From positions 1 through 37,351 of the forward strand of contig CP046064.1 of assembly GCA_009676745.1 (NCBI GenBank): a stretch of DNA of 37,351 nt, in the 5' to 3' direction. The notes beneath the pieces were generated by a model that saw nothing but the letters and a program-made list of their open reading frames with translations, did not search any database and had not been told where the DNA came from. Positions 8,377 through 16,127 of the stretch are shown here, in pieces. The position numbers and the translations under genes were made by a program. How positions within the stretch are numbered: the first letter of the stretch is position 1; each line of letters opens with the position of its first letter. This DNA comes from Leuconostoc mesenteroides subsp. mesenteroides. GTDB taxonomy: Bacteria > Bacillota > Bacilli > Lactobacillales > Lactobacillaceae.

Positions 8377-9218
8377 TTGAGCGGCCATCTTACTAGCCAA
8401 AAAATAGTCCGTAATGTGGTATTGCCGCTCGTTAACCAATTTTTAGCACAAGGCTACGCGCTTGTGCGTATTTTAAGTGCACTTAAAATCAAACCTAGTA
8501 CCTATTACAACTGGCGCCATTGGCAGCCCAGTCGACAAGAAAAGCGTAGAGAATCTCTAAAACCTTATATTTTAGACGTTTGGAAAACCTTTAAATTTTA
8601 TGGTTATCGCCGTATTGCTGCTTATAGTCAACAAACCGACGGTCCGAAAGTATCTGGGTATATGACACTCAAATTGATGCGTGAATTAGGGATTAAATCC
8701 CGCATGCAAAAACGTTATCGCAAGCCAAAAACTGTGGTGACTGTTGATCAAAAGCCCAATTTGATTAGACACTTGCATGATTTGAGCGGTGTTTGGCAAA
8801 CAGATATCACTTATATTCAGTTGACTAATCACAGATGGGTCTATTTAGCGACCGTTTTGGATCCTGAGAAGAGAAAAGTATTGGGCTATAAAATTGGCGA
8901 TACAATGACAGCCGAGCTAGCCACAAGTGCCTTACAGATGGCTTTAGATAAGCATCGAAAGCCATTAATTATTCATTCAGATATGGGGTCACATACACGA
9001 GTGCTGAATTTAATATTAAATGTCAAAATTATGGCTTGAAACATTCATATTCACTCAAAGGACATCCATACGATAATGGCCGTATGGAAGCATTTCATTC
9101 AATATTGAAACGTGAAGAGGTGTATTTGAAGGCATACGAAACATTAACGCAAGTCCAAGCAGCCATTGGTTGGTATATCAATTTTTATAATCGCAATCGT
9201 ATCTCAAATGTTGCCTAA
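8377..9218 (+). pseudogene. IS3-family transposase orfB, frameshifted (copy A)
   Basis: The DDE transposase is split: 8377-9039 has the HTH_21 region and the first Asp (WQTDITYI), and 9036-9218 has the Glu (RMEAFHSILKRE). The break is one missing A in GGGTCACATACACG just after the second Asp (HSDMGS); degenerate copy 1 still has CACAATACACG and reads QYTS. Unless the ribosome slips there, the product lacks the catalytic Glu. The same lesion occurs in copies B and C. Translation would begin at TTG 8377 or by frameshift from orfA. Confidence 0.88.
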
Positions 9219-9259
9219 GTAACTGAATAAAAATAGTCCAATTTATTGACTTCTGAGCA

Positions 9260-9328
9260 ATCAGGTTGATGTTCCAATTTGGAATATTATTAATTGCCCT
9301 GTTGGCATATCTAGACAAAAAAAAATAA
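9260..9328 (+). pseudogene. Hol-Tox small toxin, 5' end removed by IS
   Basis: Directly after the IS, the frame IRLMFQFGILLIALLAYLDK ending in three lysines and TAA is a typical Hol-Tox membrane peptide C-terminus: one hydrophobic helix and a lysine tail. The start and leader are gone. Two terminators follow in the same layout as locus 1. Confidence 0.7.
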
Positions 9329-9362
9329 CTGCTTAACTTTGGTGAGTCGCAGTTACTTTTTT
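9326..9362. terminator. bidirectional terminator of Hol-Tox locus 2
   Basis: TAACTGC pairs with GCAGTTA, with A-runs upstream and T-runs downstream, so it works on both strands. The loop contains CTTAACTTTGG as at 3012-3046. Confidence 0.8.
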
Positions 9363-9409
9363 AAAGTTTAATCTGTGATAGTCACTATTTGATATAGTAA
9401 CGTTGTAGA

Positions 9410-9437
9410 GTCACGTGTTAGAGCACGTGGCTTTTTC
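9410..9437 (+). terminator. terminator-like hairpin
   Basis: GTCACGTG, loop TTAGAG, CACGTGGC and then CTTTTTCT. It matches the second hairpin of the other Hol-Tox loci and may be the 5' stem-loop of the former antisense RNA. A minus promoter TTGCAT-16-TATACA lies just to the right. Confidence 0.65.
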
Positions 9438-9501
9438 TATACTTAAATTGTATAACAACATGTGTGCTTAATGCAACAATTGAAAATATTAATTATATTA
9501 T

Positions 9502-10038
9502 TTAATTACTAAACTCTATATCATCTGTACCATCGCTAGTAGCGATAATTGTTCCATTAGGTAATTGGACATTGATTGCAGGATTATTCATATCGAAAAC
9601 CACAGCTTGTCTGTTTGCAATAGTTTCAAGTATGTCCATTGCGTCACGTAAATCGGAATTAGAATAGTTAGCCCAGTCATCATACCCAACGTAAGTTAAT
9701 GTGTTAGTGCTCTTATCATAGGTTGCATATTGAGCAGTGCCTTTTAATAATGAATTTACTTTATCCTCATAGTCTTTTGAGTTATCAGTACTTGAAGAGC
9801 TACTAGATTCAATTTCATCAGAACTTGATGATTCATCGTCGCTAAAGCTTTCAGAACTATCTTCCTCTGAACTAGAAGACTGTTTATGGCTGACCGAAGA
9901 AGATGACTCTGATTCTGAATTGCCAGAATTATCACTAAAAATTGATAATCCAATAACGGCAACAATAATTACGGCGCAGATTATAAAAGGCAATGGATGT
10001 TTTTGTATAAAGTCTTGTTTCTTTGGTGGGCGTCTCAT
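9502..10038 (-). CDS. membrane-anchored Ser-rich hypothetical protein
   Basis: 178 aa. A short basic N-terminus (MRRPPKKQDFIQKHP) is followed by one membrane helix (about res. 16-34). A Ser/Asp/Glu low-complexity linker (about 38-90) leads to a C-terminal extracellular domain (KDYEDKVNSLLKGTAQY to DGTDDIEFSN). The layout suggests a surface protein whose small domain is held away from the membrane; no catalytic motif is seen. Similar proteins occur in lactobacillar plasmids and prophages, without assigned function. It stands alone. Confidence 0.75.
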   Translation of the reverse strand: MRRPPKKQDFIQKHPLPFIICAVIIVAVIGLSIFSDNSGNSESESSSSVSHKQSSSSEEDSSESFSDDESSSSDEIESSSSSSTDNSKDYEDKVNSLLKGTAQYATYDKSTNTLTYVGYDDWANYSNSDLRDAMDILETIANRQAVVFDMNNPAINVQLPNGTIIATSDGTDDIEFSN

Positions 10039-10157
10039 GAAATTATGTTTCTCTCTATTAATCTATTGTTATATCCACATCTAAATATATACCAATAATT
10101 AAAATATGCAAGTTTACATAAGGGCGGTTATCGGCACTAGCCGGTACGACGCCGTTT

Positions 10158-10246
10158 ATAAGCCGTCACTTGTGAATTTCAAAAATTCGCCTTGTGAAGG
10201 CTTATTTGTTGCACGATACAACTTGTGAAATCCGGCTGGTTCACAA
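10158..10246. repeat. iteron-like CTTGTGAA repeats within an inverted repeat
   Basis: CTTGTGAA occurs at 10169-10176, 10191-10198 and 10222-10229, with an inverted TTCACAA at 10240-10246. ATAAGCC (10158-10164) and GGCTTAT (10199-10205) bracket the first two. The surrounding 10.1-10.4 kb stretch is richer in GC than its neighbours and contains no ORF. It could be a protein-binding array, such as an old origin or transfer site. Confidence 0.5.
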
Positions 10247-10419
10247 TCTATACCACCTGTTTTCTCTCACCGGCAGGGCTCGGCCCTGTTCCACCTACAA
10301 AAACACCCAGAAATCACGCCGTTTTAAGCTGAAATCCGGGTTTTGAAAAATTTTCGGAGTCCGGCAACTCTCGGTACCGAAAAAACCTGTCCATAATCTT
10401 GACATCAGCGCCCCCCATA

Positions 10420-10443
10420 AAAGACTCTAACGTCTTAAAAATG
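10420..10443 (+). pseudogene. N-terminal scrap of tyrosine recombinase gene
   Basis: These 24 bp are identical to 17433-17456 inside the recombinase gene and encode KDSNVLKM in the same frame. Homology fades on both sides. It is one of three locations holding parts of this gene. Confidence 0.7.
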
Positions 10444-10636
10444 TTGCTTTTTAAAACTATACAGTAAAAAAAAACGGATACCAAGTATAAAATTAGGTAT
10501 TTGTTTTTTGTGAGCTACATAAATTCACAAAAATCGTACCTCTCTCGAATAACGAGATACTTTTTTAGTTAAAATGCTTGATAATTGGCTATAGTTTTAT
10601 TCATACTAATAGAAAAAGAAAATACGGAGGTATGTT

Positions 10637-11251
10637 ATGACCTTTTCAAAGAGTTTAAAAGAATTACGTTTGCTACATGAGTTATCACAGACACAATTAG
10701 CTAGAAAATTAAATGTTTCCCCTAAAACTATTTCAAACTGGGAAAATGAAAGAAATTTACCGGATATTGAATTGATTATTAAAATATCTAAAGTCTTAGA
10801 CGTAACACTGGATGAACTAATTACTGGTAATATTCAGTTAGAGAATAAACTAATCAAAGATAGTCATAAAGTTTTTCGTGATAATGTAATGTCTATCGTG
10901 GTGAGTTTATATTCGATGTTAACCGGTATGTTAGCAATGGTGTGGTTTTTAAATATTCAACCCCCACTTCGTACCATTGTTTTTTCAACTTGGTTATTTG
11001 TTGGCTTCATTTTTGGATATATGATAGAGCCTACTGATAATAAAAATCCTTTTGATTCTATATCGCCAATAATTCGATATAGCTTCATAGCACTGTTCAT
11101 TGTTTTAGGCTTATCAATAATAATTGGCTCTTCTTGGTTGATCGTAAACTATCCACAAAAAATTATTTACTTCGTTACTATGATAGTTGGAGTTGTCATA
11201 ATAATTATGACTAAACCCATTTGGCCCACAAAAAATAGAAATGCTGAATAA
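10637..11251 (+). CDS. XRE-family regulator with C-terminal membrane helices
   Basis: 204 aa. Residues ~8-62 form an HTH_3 domain (QTQLARKLNVSPKTISNWEN) with the usual LDVTLDELITG extension. About four hydrophobic segments follow between residues 87 and 194. Such membrane-tethered XRE proteins are common in lactobacilli and are thought to couple an envelope signal to transcription; the target here is unknown. Ribosome site ACGGAGG precedes ATG 10637, and a strong terminator follows at 11314, so the gene is monocistronic. Confidence 0.85.
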   Translation: MTFSKSLKELRLLHELSQTQLARKLNVSPKTISNWENERNLPDIELIIKISKVLDVTLDELITGNIQLENKLIKDSHKVFRDNVMSIVVSLYSMLTGMLAMVWFLNIQPPLRTIVFSTWLFVGFIFGYMIEPTDNKNPFDSISPIIRYSFIALFIVLGLSIIIGSSWLIVNYPQKIIYFVTMIVGVVIIIMTKPIWPTKNRNAE

Positions 11252-11313
11252 TTCAGAAATGATTGAGTTAAGGGGCTATAACTATCAATTGTCTCTGTTA
11301 AATACTATAAAAA

Positions 11314-11357
11314 AAGCCTCTAACAAATCAACTTGGCTTGTTAGAGGCTTTTTTTAT
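11314..11357 (+). terminator. strong rho-independent terminator
   Basis: AAGCCTCTAACAA and TTGTTAGAGGCTT form a 13-bp perfect stem followed by seven T. It ends the XRE gene. Confidence 0.93.
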
Positions 11358-11474
11358 TTAGATAATATAATAGCCCTTGAAATGTAAGGCTAAATTGAAT
11401 GGCTAAGCGTTGCTATATAGAGGCGCATAAATACTTTGTTTCTCAATTTTGGCTAGGCATGTTATAATGAATAC

Positions 11475-11592
11475 AGAAAAAGGAAGCCTTGCGCTAACAA
11501 GACTTCCCATTATAGAGCCGTATAAGACGGTGGCAAACTTAAAACGATTAAATAACCGCTAGCTTGGCAGAGCTAAGGCGGTTATTTTTTTT
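11475..11592 (+). ncRNA. antitoxin RNA of Hol-Tox locus 3
   Basis: A TATAAT at 11463-11468 would start a ~118-nt RNA. It has a 5' stem-loop (GGAAGCC to GGCTTCC type, 11482-11507) and a 3' terminator (11551-11592). It runs convergent to and overlaps the 3' end of the toxin mRNA, the known plan of type I systems of this class. The -35 is weak. Confidence 0.6.
11551..11592. terminator. shared bidirectional terminator of toxin and antitoxin RNAs
   Basis: AATAACCGC pairs with GCGGTTATT, with an inner TAGCT/AGCTA pairing. A T-run follows on the plus strand. The toxin stop codon lies inside the right arm (11582-11584). Confidence 0.85.
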
Positions 11593-11686
11593 GTTGGTTT
11601 TTAATCAACTCAACAACTAATGCTAGTAAGGTAACTATGAAAGTACCAAACATTAGCATAAGCTGTAAAGCGTCCGATACGGACAC
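11582..11686 (-). CDS. Hol-Tox-type type I toxin peptide
   Basis: A 34-aa peptide too short for ordinary gene calling. It starts at GTG 11686, eight bases after AAGGAG, and reads VSVSDALQLMLMFGTFIVTL, then LALVVELIKNQQKK. The family pattern is clear: a short polar N-terminus, L-x-L-M-x-x-F-G, one membrane helix and a lysine tail. Overproduction would depolarise the membrane; the antisense RNA at 11475-11592 should prevent this. It can act as a plasmid addiction module. A minus-strand TATAAT (about 11789-11794) gives a leader of roughly 95 nt. This is the only intact one of three Hol-Tox loci here. Confidence 0.82.
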   Translation of the reverse strand: MSVSDALQLMLMFGTFIVTLLALVVELIKNQQKK

Positions 11687-11810
11687 TTGGGCTACTCCTT
11701 TCCTAGAATGTGAGTTTATAGTTTTTACACCATAAGCACCACCCCCCTTAAGGAAATAGCCACCGCCTTAACTTCTCTACTTGAACTATTATACAGGATA
11801 AAGCGTGATT

Positions 11811-12196
11811 TACCTATTGATGATTAATGCTCTAATATCCTGAACGGCTAGTTTTCTATTTTCAATATAAATATAATTATCCGACATGTTTTCAATGAAC
11901 CCAGATATATTTTTTTTTGGTTTCATGATTGAAGTTAGTTTCATCTAATTGAATAGTCACAGTATAATAATTTGCTAATGCGTGCATTGCATTATGAAAT
12001 ATTTTATCCGTAGTCATTTTGGGTAACTTTTTTTCACTATATACATTTTCCTTAATGCAGAAGTATGGTCGCTTAAAAAGAAGCCACGCCACTTTTTAAT
12101 GCCCCTATCTCTATAATCATACTGAAAGTAATTATTGATTAAAGCGCTAAAATCTTGATCCATTTCATTTCTCATTTCAAATTTTTTATTCCTCAA
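11811..12196 (-). pseudogene. YolD-like protein, two frameshifts
   Basis: Three frames assemble into one YolD-like protein: QDFSALINNYFQYDYRDRGI-KKW (12014-12196), then SEKKLPKMTTDKIFHNAMHA to TNFNHETKK (11892-12092), then NISGFIENMSDNYIYIENRK-LAVQDIRALI to the stop near 11811. Breaks fall near GTATATAGTG (about 12045) and in a run of A/T at about 11910. YolD proteins usually accompany Y-family DNA polymerases (UmuC/ImpB) in SOS units, but no polymerase gene is present here. A LexA-type box lies just upstream, which supports the assignment. Confidence 0.7.
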
Positions 12197-12201
12197 TTAT
12201 A

Positions 12202-12215
12202 CGAACGTTAGTTCC
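12202..12215. promoter_or_regulatory. SOS (LexA/DinR) box
   Basis: CGAACGTTAGTTCC fits the Gram-positive SOS operator CGAAC-N4-GTTCG with one mismatch. It lies immediately upstream of the broken yolD gene and ~85 bp before the divergent gene at 12297, so it may once have controlled both. Confidence 0.7.
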
Positions 12216-12296
12216 CTTATGCAAGCGGCTCGATTTTAAACTTTTGTTATATTATATATGTAGTTCAAAAATATAGACTAAAAGGAAAATTTTGTT

Positions 12297-12968
12297 ATGC
12301 TTAAAATACTAAGTGAATCCATATACCAAATTTACAAGTTTACATCAGGGATAGTATCATGGGGATTAATTAATATACCTGTTAGCTGGTTATCTTTTTT
12401 TATAGCCATCATAGGTTTGGCTAGGAATAATCATAATAAATTACGACAAAGATTTGATTATTCATCAGTAACCCACCCATGTAATACAGTTATTACTGTT
12501 TACAACGACAGTTTAGTAACAGAAACTTCACGATTTAATGGAATAATAGTCACTGCAAAAAAGCCAAACTTACTACGGAAAAAAGTAATTAAATGGAATT
12601 TGAAAAATAAAAAATTTGGACATAATAAACAGCTTTTATTCCCTTTTCATCAAATGGTAAATATTCAGAATAACGAAGAAATAAAACAATCTGATTTTTT
12701 TGCTGTTAAGAGCCATGAAATGAGAGAAATTATAATCAATAAAAAAAATTTTTTAAATTCAATAAAAAATAAGCTATACAGTAATATTAAGGCACTTACA
12801 AAGTTTACTAATAAGAAAGCATTTTATGTATATTTTGTTTATGAAACGGTTACTGGTAAAACAAGAATGTTTGCTGTTAAAATTATTTTTGATGACCCTA
12901 TTGGTCAGGATCTAAATATTGACGATTGTAATAAAGTGCTACAAGCTAAATTAAAGTACAATAACTAA
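12297..12968 (+). CDS. membrane-anchored protein of unknown family
   Basis: 223 aa, not recognised. Residues ~13-43 hold one long or two short hydrophobic segments (FTSGIVSWGLINIPVSWLSF, then FIAIIGLA). A basic stretch follows, and then a soluble, probably beta-rich cytosolic domain (NTVITVYNDSLVTETSRFNG to RMFAVKIIFDDP). It is very rich in Lys and Asn. The ribosome site is AAAGGA. The DUF3800 gene starts 53 nt downstream on the same strand and a shared terminator follows that gene, so the two probably form one transcript. The base composition is more AT-rich than the resistance genes, consistent with a separately acquired module. The pairing suggests a membrane sensor or anchor for the partner, but this is inference only. 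Confidence 0.75.
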   Translation: MLKILSESIYQIYKFTSGIVSWGLINIPVSWLSFFIAIIGLARNNHNKLRQRFDYSSVTHPCNTVITVYNDSLVTETSRFNGIIVTAKKPNLLRKKVIKWNLKNKKFGHNKQLLFPFHQMVNIQNNEEIKQSDFFAVKSHEMREIIINKKNFLNSIKNKLYSNIKALTKFTNKKAFYVYFVYETVTGKTRMFAVKIIFDDPIGQDLNIDDCNKVLQAKLKYNN

Positions 12969-13021
12969 CAAGTTAAGGGTAAAATACAACTAATATTTAA
13001 AAAAAGGGATAGCATTAATAG

Positions 13022-14119
13022 ATGGATTACACTGAATTCTACAAACATGTTAAAAACGAATTGAAAGTTACCGGAACAGATAACCAGTTTCATCTGTATT
13101 ATGATGAAACAAATAACTTTAGATCTTTTAAAGTAGACGATAAAGGTTTTAATGCTGACGAACATGCCTATTTCATACTTGGAGGAATTGGCATAAAAAC
13201 CGACTCGCATGACATTGTTGAAGGTGTTGATAGCCTCTTCTCAAAATTTGGTATGCAAGCAAATGCTCAAGAAATAAAGTTTAAGCATATCAAGAATGGT
13301 GCCAATAATTTTATTGAGTTAATGGATAAAAAAAGAGTAAAAGTTTTTTTGAATTGGCTTTATGAAAATGACAATGTTTTTATCCACTATAATTATGTAG
13401 ATAATTTTTATTTCTCTATTGTTGACTCTTTACCCAATTCAATGCTTCTCGGCATAGAATTTAATCGTGACCTAAAAGATTGTTTGTATCAAATTATGAA
13501 AACTGATAAAGAATATTTTACAAACCTTTTCGTTTTATTAGGCTATCCAAATGTTAACAACCCTAAATTACTAATAAATAAAATTATAGAAAAGATAAAT
13601 GAAATTACCCCATACGGAGATGATTTTTGTTTAGAGTATTTACGACAGATCTTAAAATCAGCAATTAGGTCCAAACTTCCTCTTTTAGAAAATAATGTCG
13701 AGGGTGAATTGATAGATAACTACTCTGATCTATACGCACAGAGTATTTATTCTTTTCCAAATTCTCATCACAAATTTGATCATGAATATAATATTGAGCC
13801 ATTTTTAGCGAATAACCCTATTTATGTAAATGACAAACTAGTAGACTATATTTTTGATGATTCTAAACATTCTCGATTATTACAATTATCTGATTTAACA
13901 GTTGGCATTTTAAGACATTGGATGAGTTTCCTTGAAAAAAATTCGGAATCGAAAATTTCAGATATTTTAAACAGTTTATCTAGCAATCAAGAAACAAACA
14001 TTCGAAAATTACAACAAGTTATGAACAATTCACTATCTGAAAGTCAGGGTTTCAAAATTGGTTCTGGGAGTAATACGTTTGAAAATAAAGTTTCCGATTT
14101 CTTAACTTATAAATTTTAA
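13022..14119 (+). CDS. DUF3800-family protein
   Basis: 365 aa. The N-terminal YYDETNNFR (D28/E29) and the C-terminal DDSKHSRLLQLSDLTVGILR (D279/D280, D291) are the two acidic signatures of DUF3800, a family with a predicted RNase H-like fold. The spacing and order of acidic residues fit a metal-dependent nuclease, though activity is unproven. Between them is a helical insert (res. ~140-250). DUF3800 genes are often found in mobile or defence loci. Ribosome binding (AAAGGGAT) is about 10 nt from ATG 13022. It is probably co-transcribed with the membrane protein at 12297 and ends at the hairpin at 14235. Confidence 0.8.
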   Translation: MDYTEFYKHVKNELKVTGTDNQFHLYYDETNNFRSFKVDDKGFNADEHAYFILGGIGIKTDSHDIVEGVDSLFSKFGMQANAQEIKFKHIKNGANNFIELMDKKRVKVFLNWLYENDNVFIHYNYVDNFYFSIVDSLPNSMLLGIEFNRDLKDCLYQIMKTDKEYFTNLFVLLGYPNVNNPKLLINKIIEKINEITPYGDDFCLEYLRQILKSAIRSKLPLLENNVEGELIDNYSDLYAQSIYSFPNSHHKFDHEYNIEPFLANNPIYVNDKLVDYIFDDSKHSRLLQLSDLTVGILRHWMSFLEKNSESKISDILNSLSSNQETNIRKLQQVMNNSLSESQGFKIGSGSNTFENKVSDFLTYKF

Positions 14120-14234
14120 CTAGAATAATTCAGATACTCGCTTATTACTGACTATAAAAGATCCAGAACATATCAACTTAAGGACGGTAAGAAATTATAT
14201 TAAATTTAATTTGCGATACAAGATAATGTGCATT

Positions 14235-14274
14235 AAAAGGTGACATATCTTAACAATTGTGTCGCTTTTTTTTT
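14235..14274 (+). terminator. terminator of the DUF3800 unit
   Basis: GTGACA pairs with TGTCGC (one G-T), extended by AAAA/TTTT, then a run of nine T. Confidence 0.8.
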
Positions 14275-14325
14275 GTGCCTTATAATTAAAGGTGTTAAAA
14301 TAAGTCATAACTTACCACCATAAAG

Positions 14326-14443
14326 CAGTCCAATTAATTTATTGACTTCTAAGTAAAATACCAGGAGTTTTGCTATGAGTTAACTATGATCCTAGGTGGT
14401 CACTAAAACATTCCTTAATTCAGGGTCTATAATTATAATAATG
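14326..14443 (+). repeat. direct repeat 1 flanking arsC
   Basis: About 118 bp beginning CAGTCCAATTAATTTATTGA are nearly identical to 15019-15135. The first ~30 bp resemble the right end of the IS3 element, slightly altered (ATTAATTTATTGACTTCTAAG). The last part carries a TATAAT-rich promoter-like segment (TCTATAATTATAATAATG) that may drive arsC. The 14444-14570 stretch holds no other gene. Confidence 0.88.
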
Positions 14444-14570
14444 GCACTTTAAAGCGCCACAAAGTACATAGAAGACCTTGATACTTATACACCTATGTTG
14501 ATGGAAGCATTGCATTTAAGTTTATGGTGTATCATGTTGTTATACAAATTAAAATTATAGGTGGTTTAGA

Positions 14571-14987
14571 ATGAAAAAAATTTATTTTTTATGTACAGGA
14601 AATTCTTGTCGCAGTCAAATGGCTGAAGGATATGCAAAAAAAATATTGCCGGCAAATGAGTTTCAAATCGAGAGTGCAGGGATTGAAACTCATGGGTTAA
14701 ATCTAAATGCTGTTAAAGTTATGGCTGAAGATGGAGTAGATATTAGTAGCCACTACTCTAAATTAATTGATCTAAATTATTTGAACACTTCAGATTTAGT
14801 TATTACTTTATGTGGTGATGCCAAGGATAAATGTCCTATGCTTCCCCCTCAAACCAAGAGTTTACACTGGCCTTTATCTGACCCAGCGCAAGCCACAGGA
14901 ACTTTAGAAGAACAACTACAAGAATTCCGTAAGGTTCGTGACGAAATTAAAAAATTAGTTACAAGTTTGAATAACTACGTTCATTAA
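14571..14987 (+). CDS. arsC: thioredoxin-dependent arsenate reductase
   Basis: 138 aa of the low-molecular-weight phosphatase-like ArsC family, reducing arsenate to arsenite in the cytosol with thioredoxin as donor. The P-loop CTGNSCRS supplies nucleophile Cys8, Cys13 and Arg14, and the redox pair is Cys81/Cys88 in [12 protein letters not shown]. The Asp of SDPAQATG is the general acid region. Ribosome site TAGGTGG precedes ATG 14571. No arsB, acr3, arsR or arsD is nearby, so arsenite export must come from elsewhere. The gene lies between two direct repeats, giving it the look of a cassette. The plasmid thioredoxin at 27004 is a possible partner. Confidence 0.93.
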   Translation: MKKIYFLCTGNSCRSQMAEGYAKKILPANEFQIESAGIETHGLNLNAVKVMAEDGVDISSHYSKLIDLNYLNTSDLVITLCGDAKDKCPMLPPQTKSLHWPLSDPAQATGTLEEQLQEFRKVRDEIKKLVTSLNNYVH

Positions 14988-15018
14988 TAAAAAAACGCCA
15001 TATAGTGCCGCAGCAAAA

Positions 15019-15135
15019 CAGTCCAATTAATTTATTGACTTCTAAGTAAAATACCAGGAGTTTTGCTATGAGTTAACTATGATCCTAGGTAGTCACTAAA
15101 ACATTCCTTAATTTAGGGGCTATAATTATATAATG
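15019..15135 (+). repeat. direct repeat 2 flanking arsC
   Basis: Second copy of the repeat at 14326-14443, with a few substitutions and small length changes near its end (GGGGCTATAATTATATAATG). Recombination between the two would delete arsC. Confidence 0.88.
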
Positions 15136-15155
15136 ACCCCTAGGAAAGACTATTA

Positions 15156-15202
15156 AAACAGCCCCCATTATCTAATAGTTAGATAACGGGAGTTGTTTTT
15201 TT
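15156..15202 (+). terminator. terminator-like long hairpin
   Basis: AACAGCCCCCATTATCTAA pairs with TTAGATAACGGGAGTTGTT with two mismatches, followed by a T-run. It lies between the promoter-like end of repeat 2 and the next small gene, so it may terminate a short leader RNA. Confidence 0.8.
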
Positions 15203-15240
15203 ATAAAATGATATAATACTCCCTATATAGGAGAAAACGT

Positions 15241-15397
15241 ATGTCTAGACAAAAACGATCGATCAAGGAAAATAATGATAAATTAAAAGTTCAATTAGAA
15301 CTCCTCCGTAGTTATACGGAACACTTTGACTCAGGTATGATTCATATGGCTTTGCCAATGGCTACACAGGTTCGTGTATTAATACATCAAACAGATA
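15241..15397 (+). pseudogene. hypothetical small protein, 3' end lost to IS scrap
   Basis: A promoter (GATATAATA, 15209-15217) and the ribosome site TAGGAGA precede ATG 15241. About 52 native codons follow (MSRQKRSIKENNDKLKVQLE to TQVRVLIHQT). The frame then runs into a 25-bp IS3 end and finishes as nonsense at 15480. The native part is a charged coiled-coil-like helix. Function is unknown. Confidence 0.6.
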
Positions 15398-15422
15398 AGT
15401 CCAATTTATTGACTTCTGAGCA
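15398..15422. mobile_element. 25-bp solo IS3 terminal fragment
   Basis: AGTCCAATTTATTGACTTCTGAGCA is described here by position only beyond its first 20 bases; it equals the right end of the 1,199-bp IS. It marks the junction between the AT-rich plasmid segment and the GC-richer ABC transporter block, so that block was probably brought in by IS-mediated recombination. Confidence 0.85.
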
Positions 15423-15476
15423 CTTTTTCATCCGGCTGTTGTCGGCGCCGATCATTGTGCGATCGGGGGTGGGCAT

Positions 15477-16127
15477 ATGAATTCATTGATTAGTTTAGAA
15501 AAAGTTAATTATCAAATCGCTGATCAACATATTTTACATGATGTTGATTGGCAGATTCCAGCTGGGGCTCATATTACATTGACGGGACCATCCGGTGGTG
15601 GGAAAAGTACGTTATTACGGATCATTGCGGCCATGATTTCTAAAACAAGTGGGACCTTGATTTTTGATGGGCAGCCGCTTGAAAGTTACGACCCAATCAT
15701 GTATCGGCGGCAAGTCTCATATTGTTTCCAACAACCGACGTTATTTGGTGAGACGGTGGCAGATAACTTAGCTTTCCCGTACCAAATTCGTAAGCAAGTC
15801 ATGGATACGCAACGAGTGGTAACGGCGTTAAATAATGTTGGGCTGTCCGAACGAACCCTGCATCAGCCGATTATCGAGCTTTCCGGTGGTGAACGGCAGC
15901 GGGTCGCGCTGATTCGCAACATCTTATTCTTACCAAAAGTGTTGTTATTAGATGAGGTGACAGCTGGTTTGGATGAAAATAATAAGCAAATCGTGCACGC
16001 CTGGTTACGACAGTTAAATGAGCAGGATCACGTGACAACGATCATGATTACTCATGACGCGACAGAGATTGCTGCGGCAGATCAATTAGCGAAAGTGGTT
16101 GCTGGCAGATTGGAGGTACACGCATGA
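15477..16127 (+). CDS. ABC transporter ATP-binding protein (FetA/YjkB-like)
   Basis: 216 aa. Walker A is GPSGGGKST (~37-45), the Q-loop is SYCFQQPTLFGE, the signature is LSGGERQRVAL, and Walker B with the catalytic Glu is VLLLDEVTAGLD, followed by the H-loop ITHDATEI. It is paired by a 4-nt overlap with a FetB-type permease, so this is the ATPase of an iron-export ABC system of the FetAB type. The metal specificity is inferred only from the permease family. GC content and codon use are higher than in the neighbours and look chromosomal. Confidence 0.88.
   Translation: MNSLISLEKVNYQIADQHILHDVDWQIPAGAHITLTGPSGGGKSTLLRIIAAMISKTSGTLIFDGQPLESYDPIMYRRQVSYCFQQPTLFGETVADNLAFPYQIRKQVMDTQRVVTALNNVGLSERTLHQPIIELSGGERQRVALIRNILFLPKVLLLDEVTAGLDENNKQIVHAWLRQLNEQDHVTTIMITHDATEIAAADQLAKVVAGRLEVHA

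Larger units (their letters stand above)
8061..9259 (+). mobile_element. IS3-family element, copy A (1,199 bp)
   Basis: The ends are TGCTCTTATACTAAAAAAAT and the complement TGCTCAGAAGTCAATAAATT, both followed by TGGACTATTTTTATTCAGT, giving imperfect inverted repeats of about 38 bp with TG...CA tips. Flanks are CAC on the left and ATC on the right, so there is no target duplication. The left end cuts a VIT gene and the right end cuts a Hol-Tox gene, so the sequence between two former sites was probably lost by IS-mediated deletion or recombination. Confidence 0.93.
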
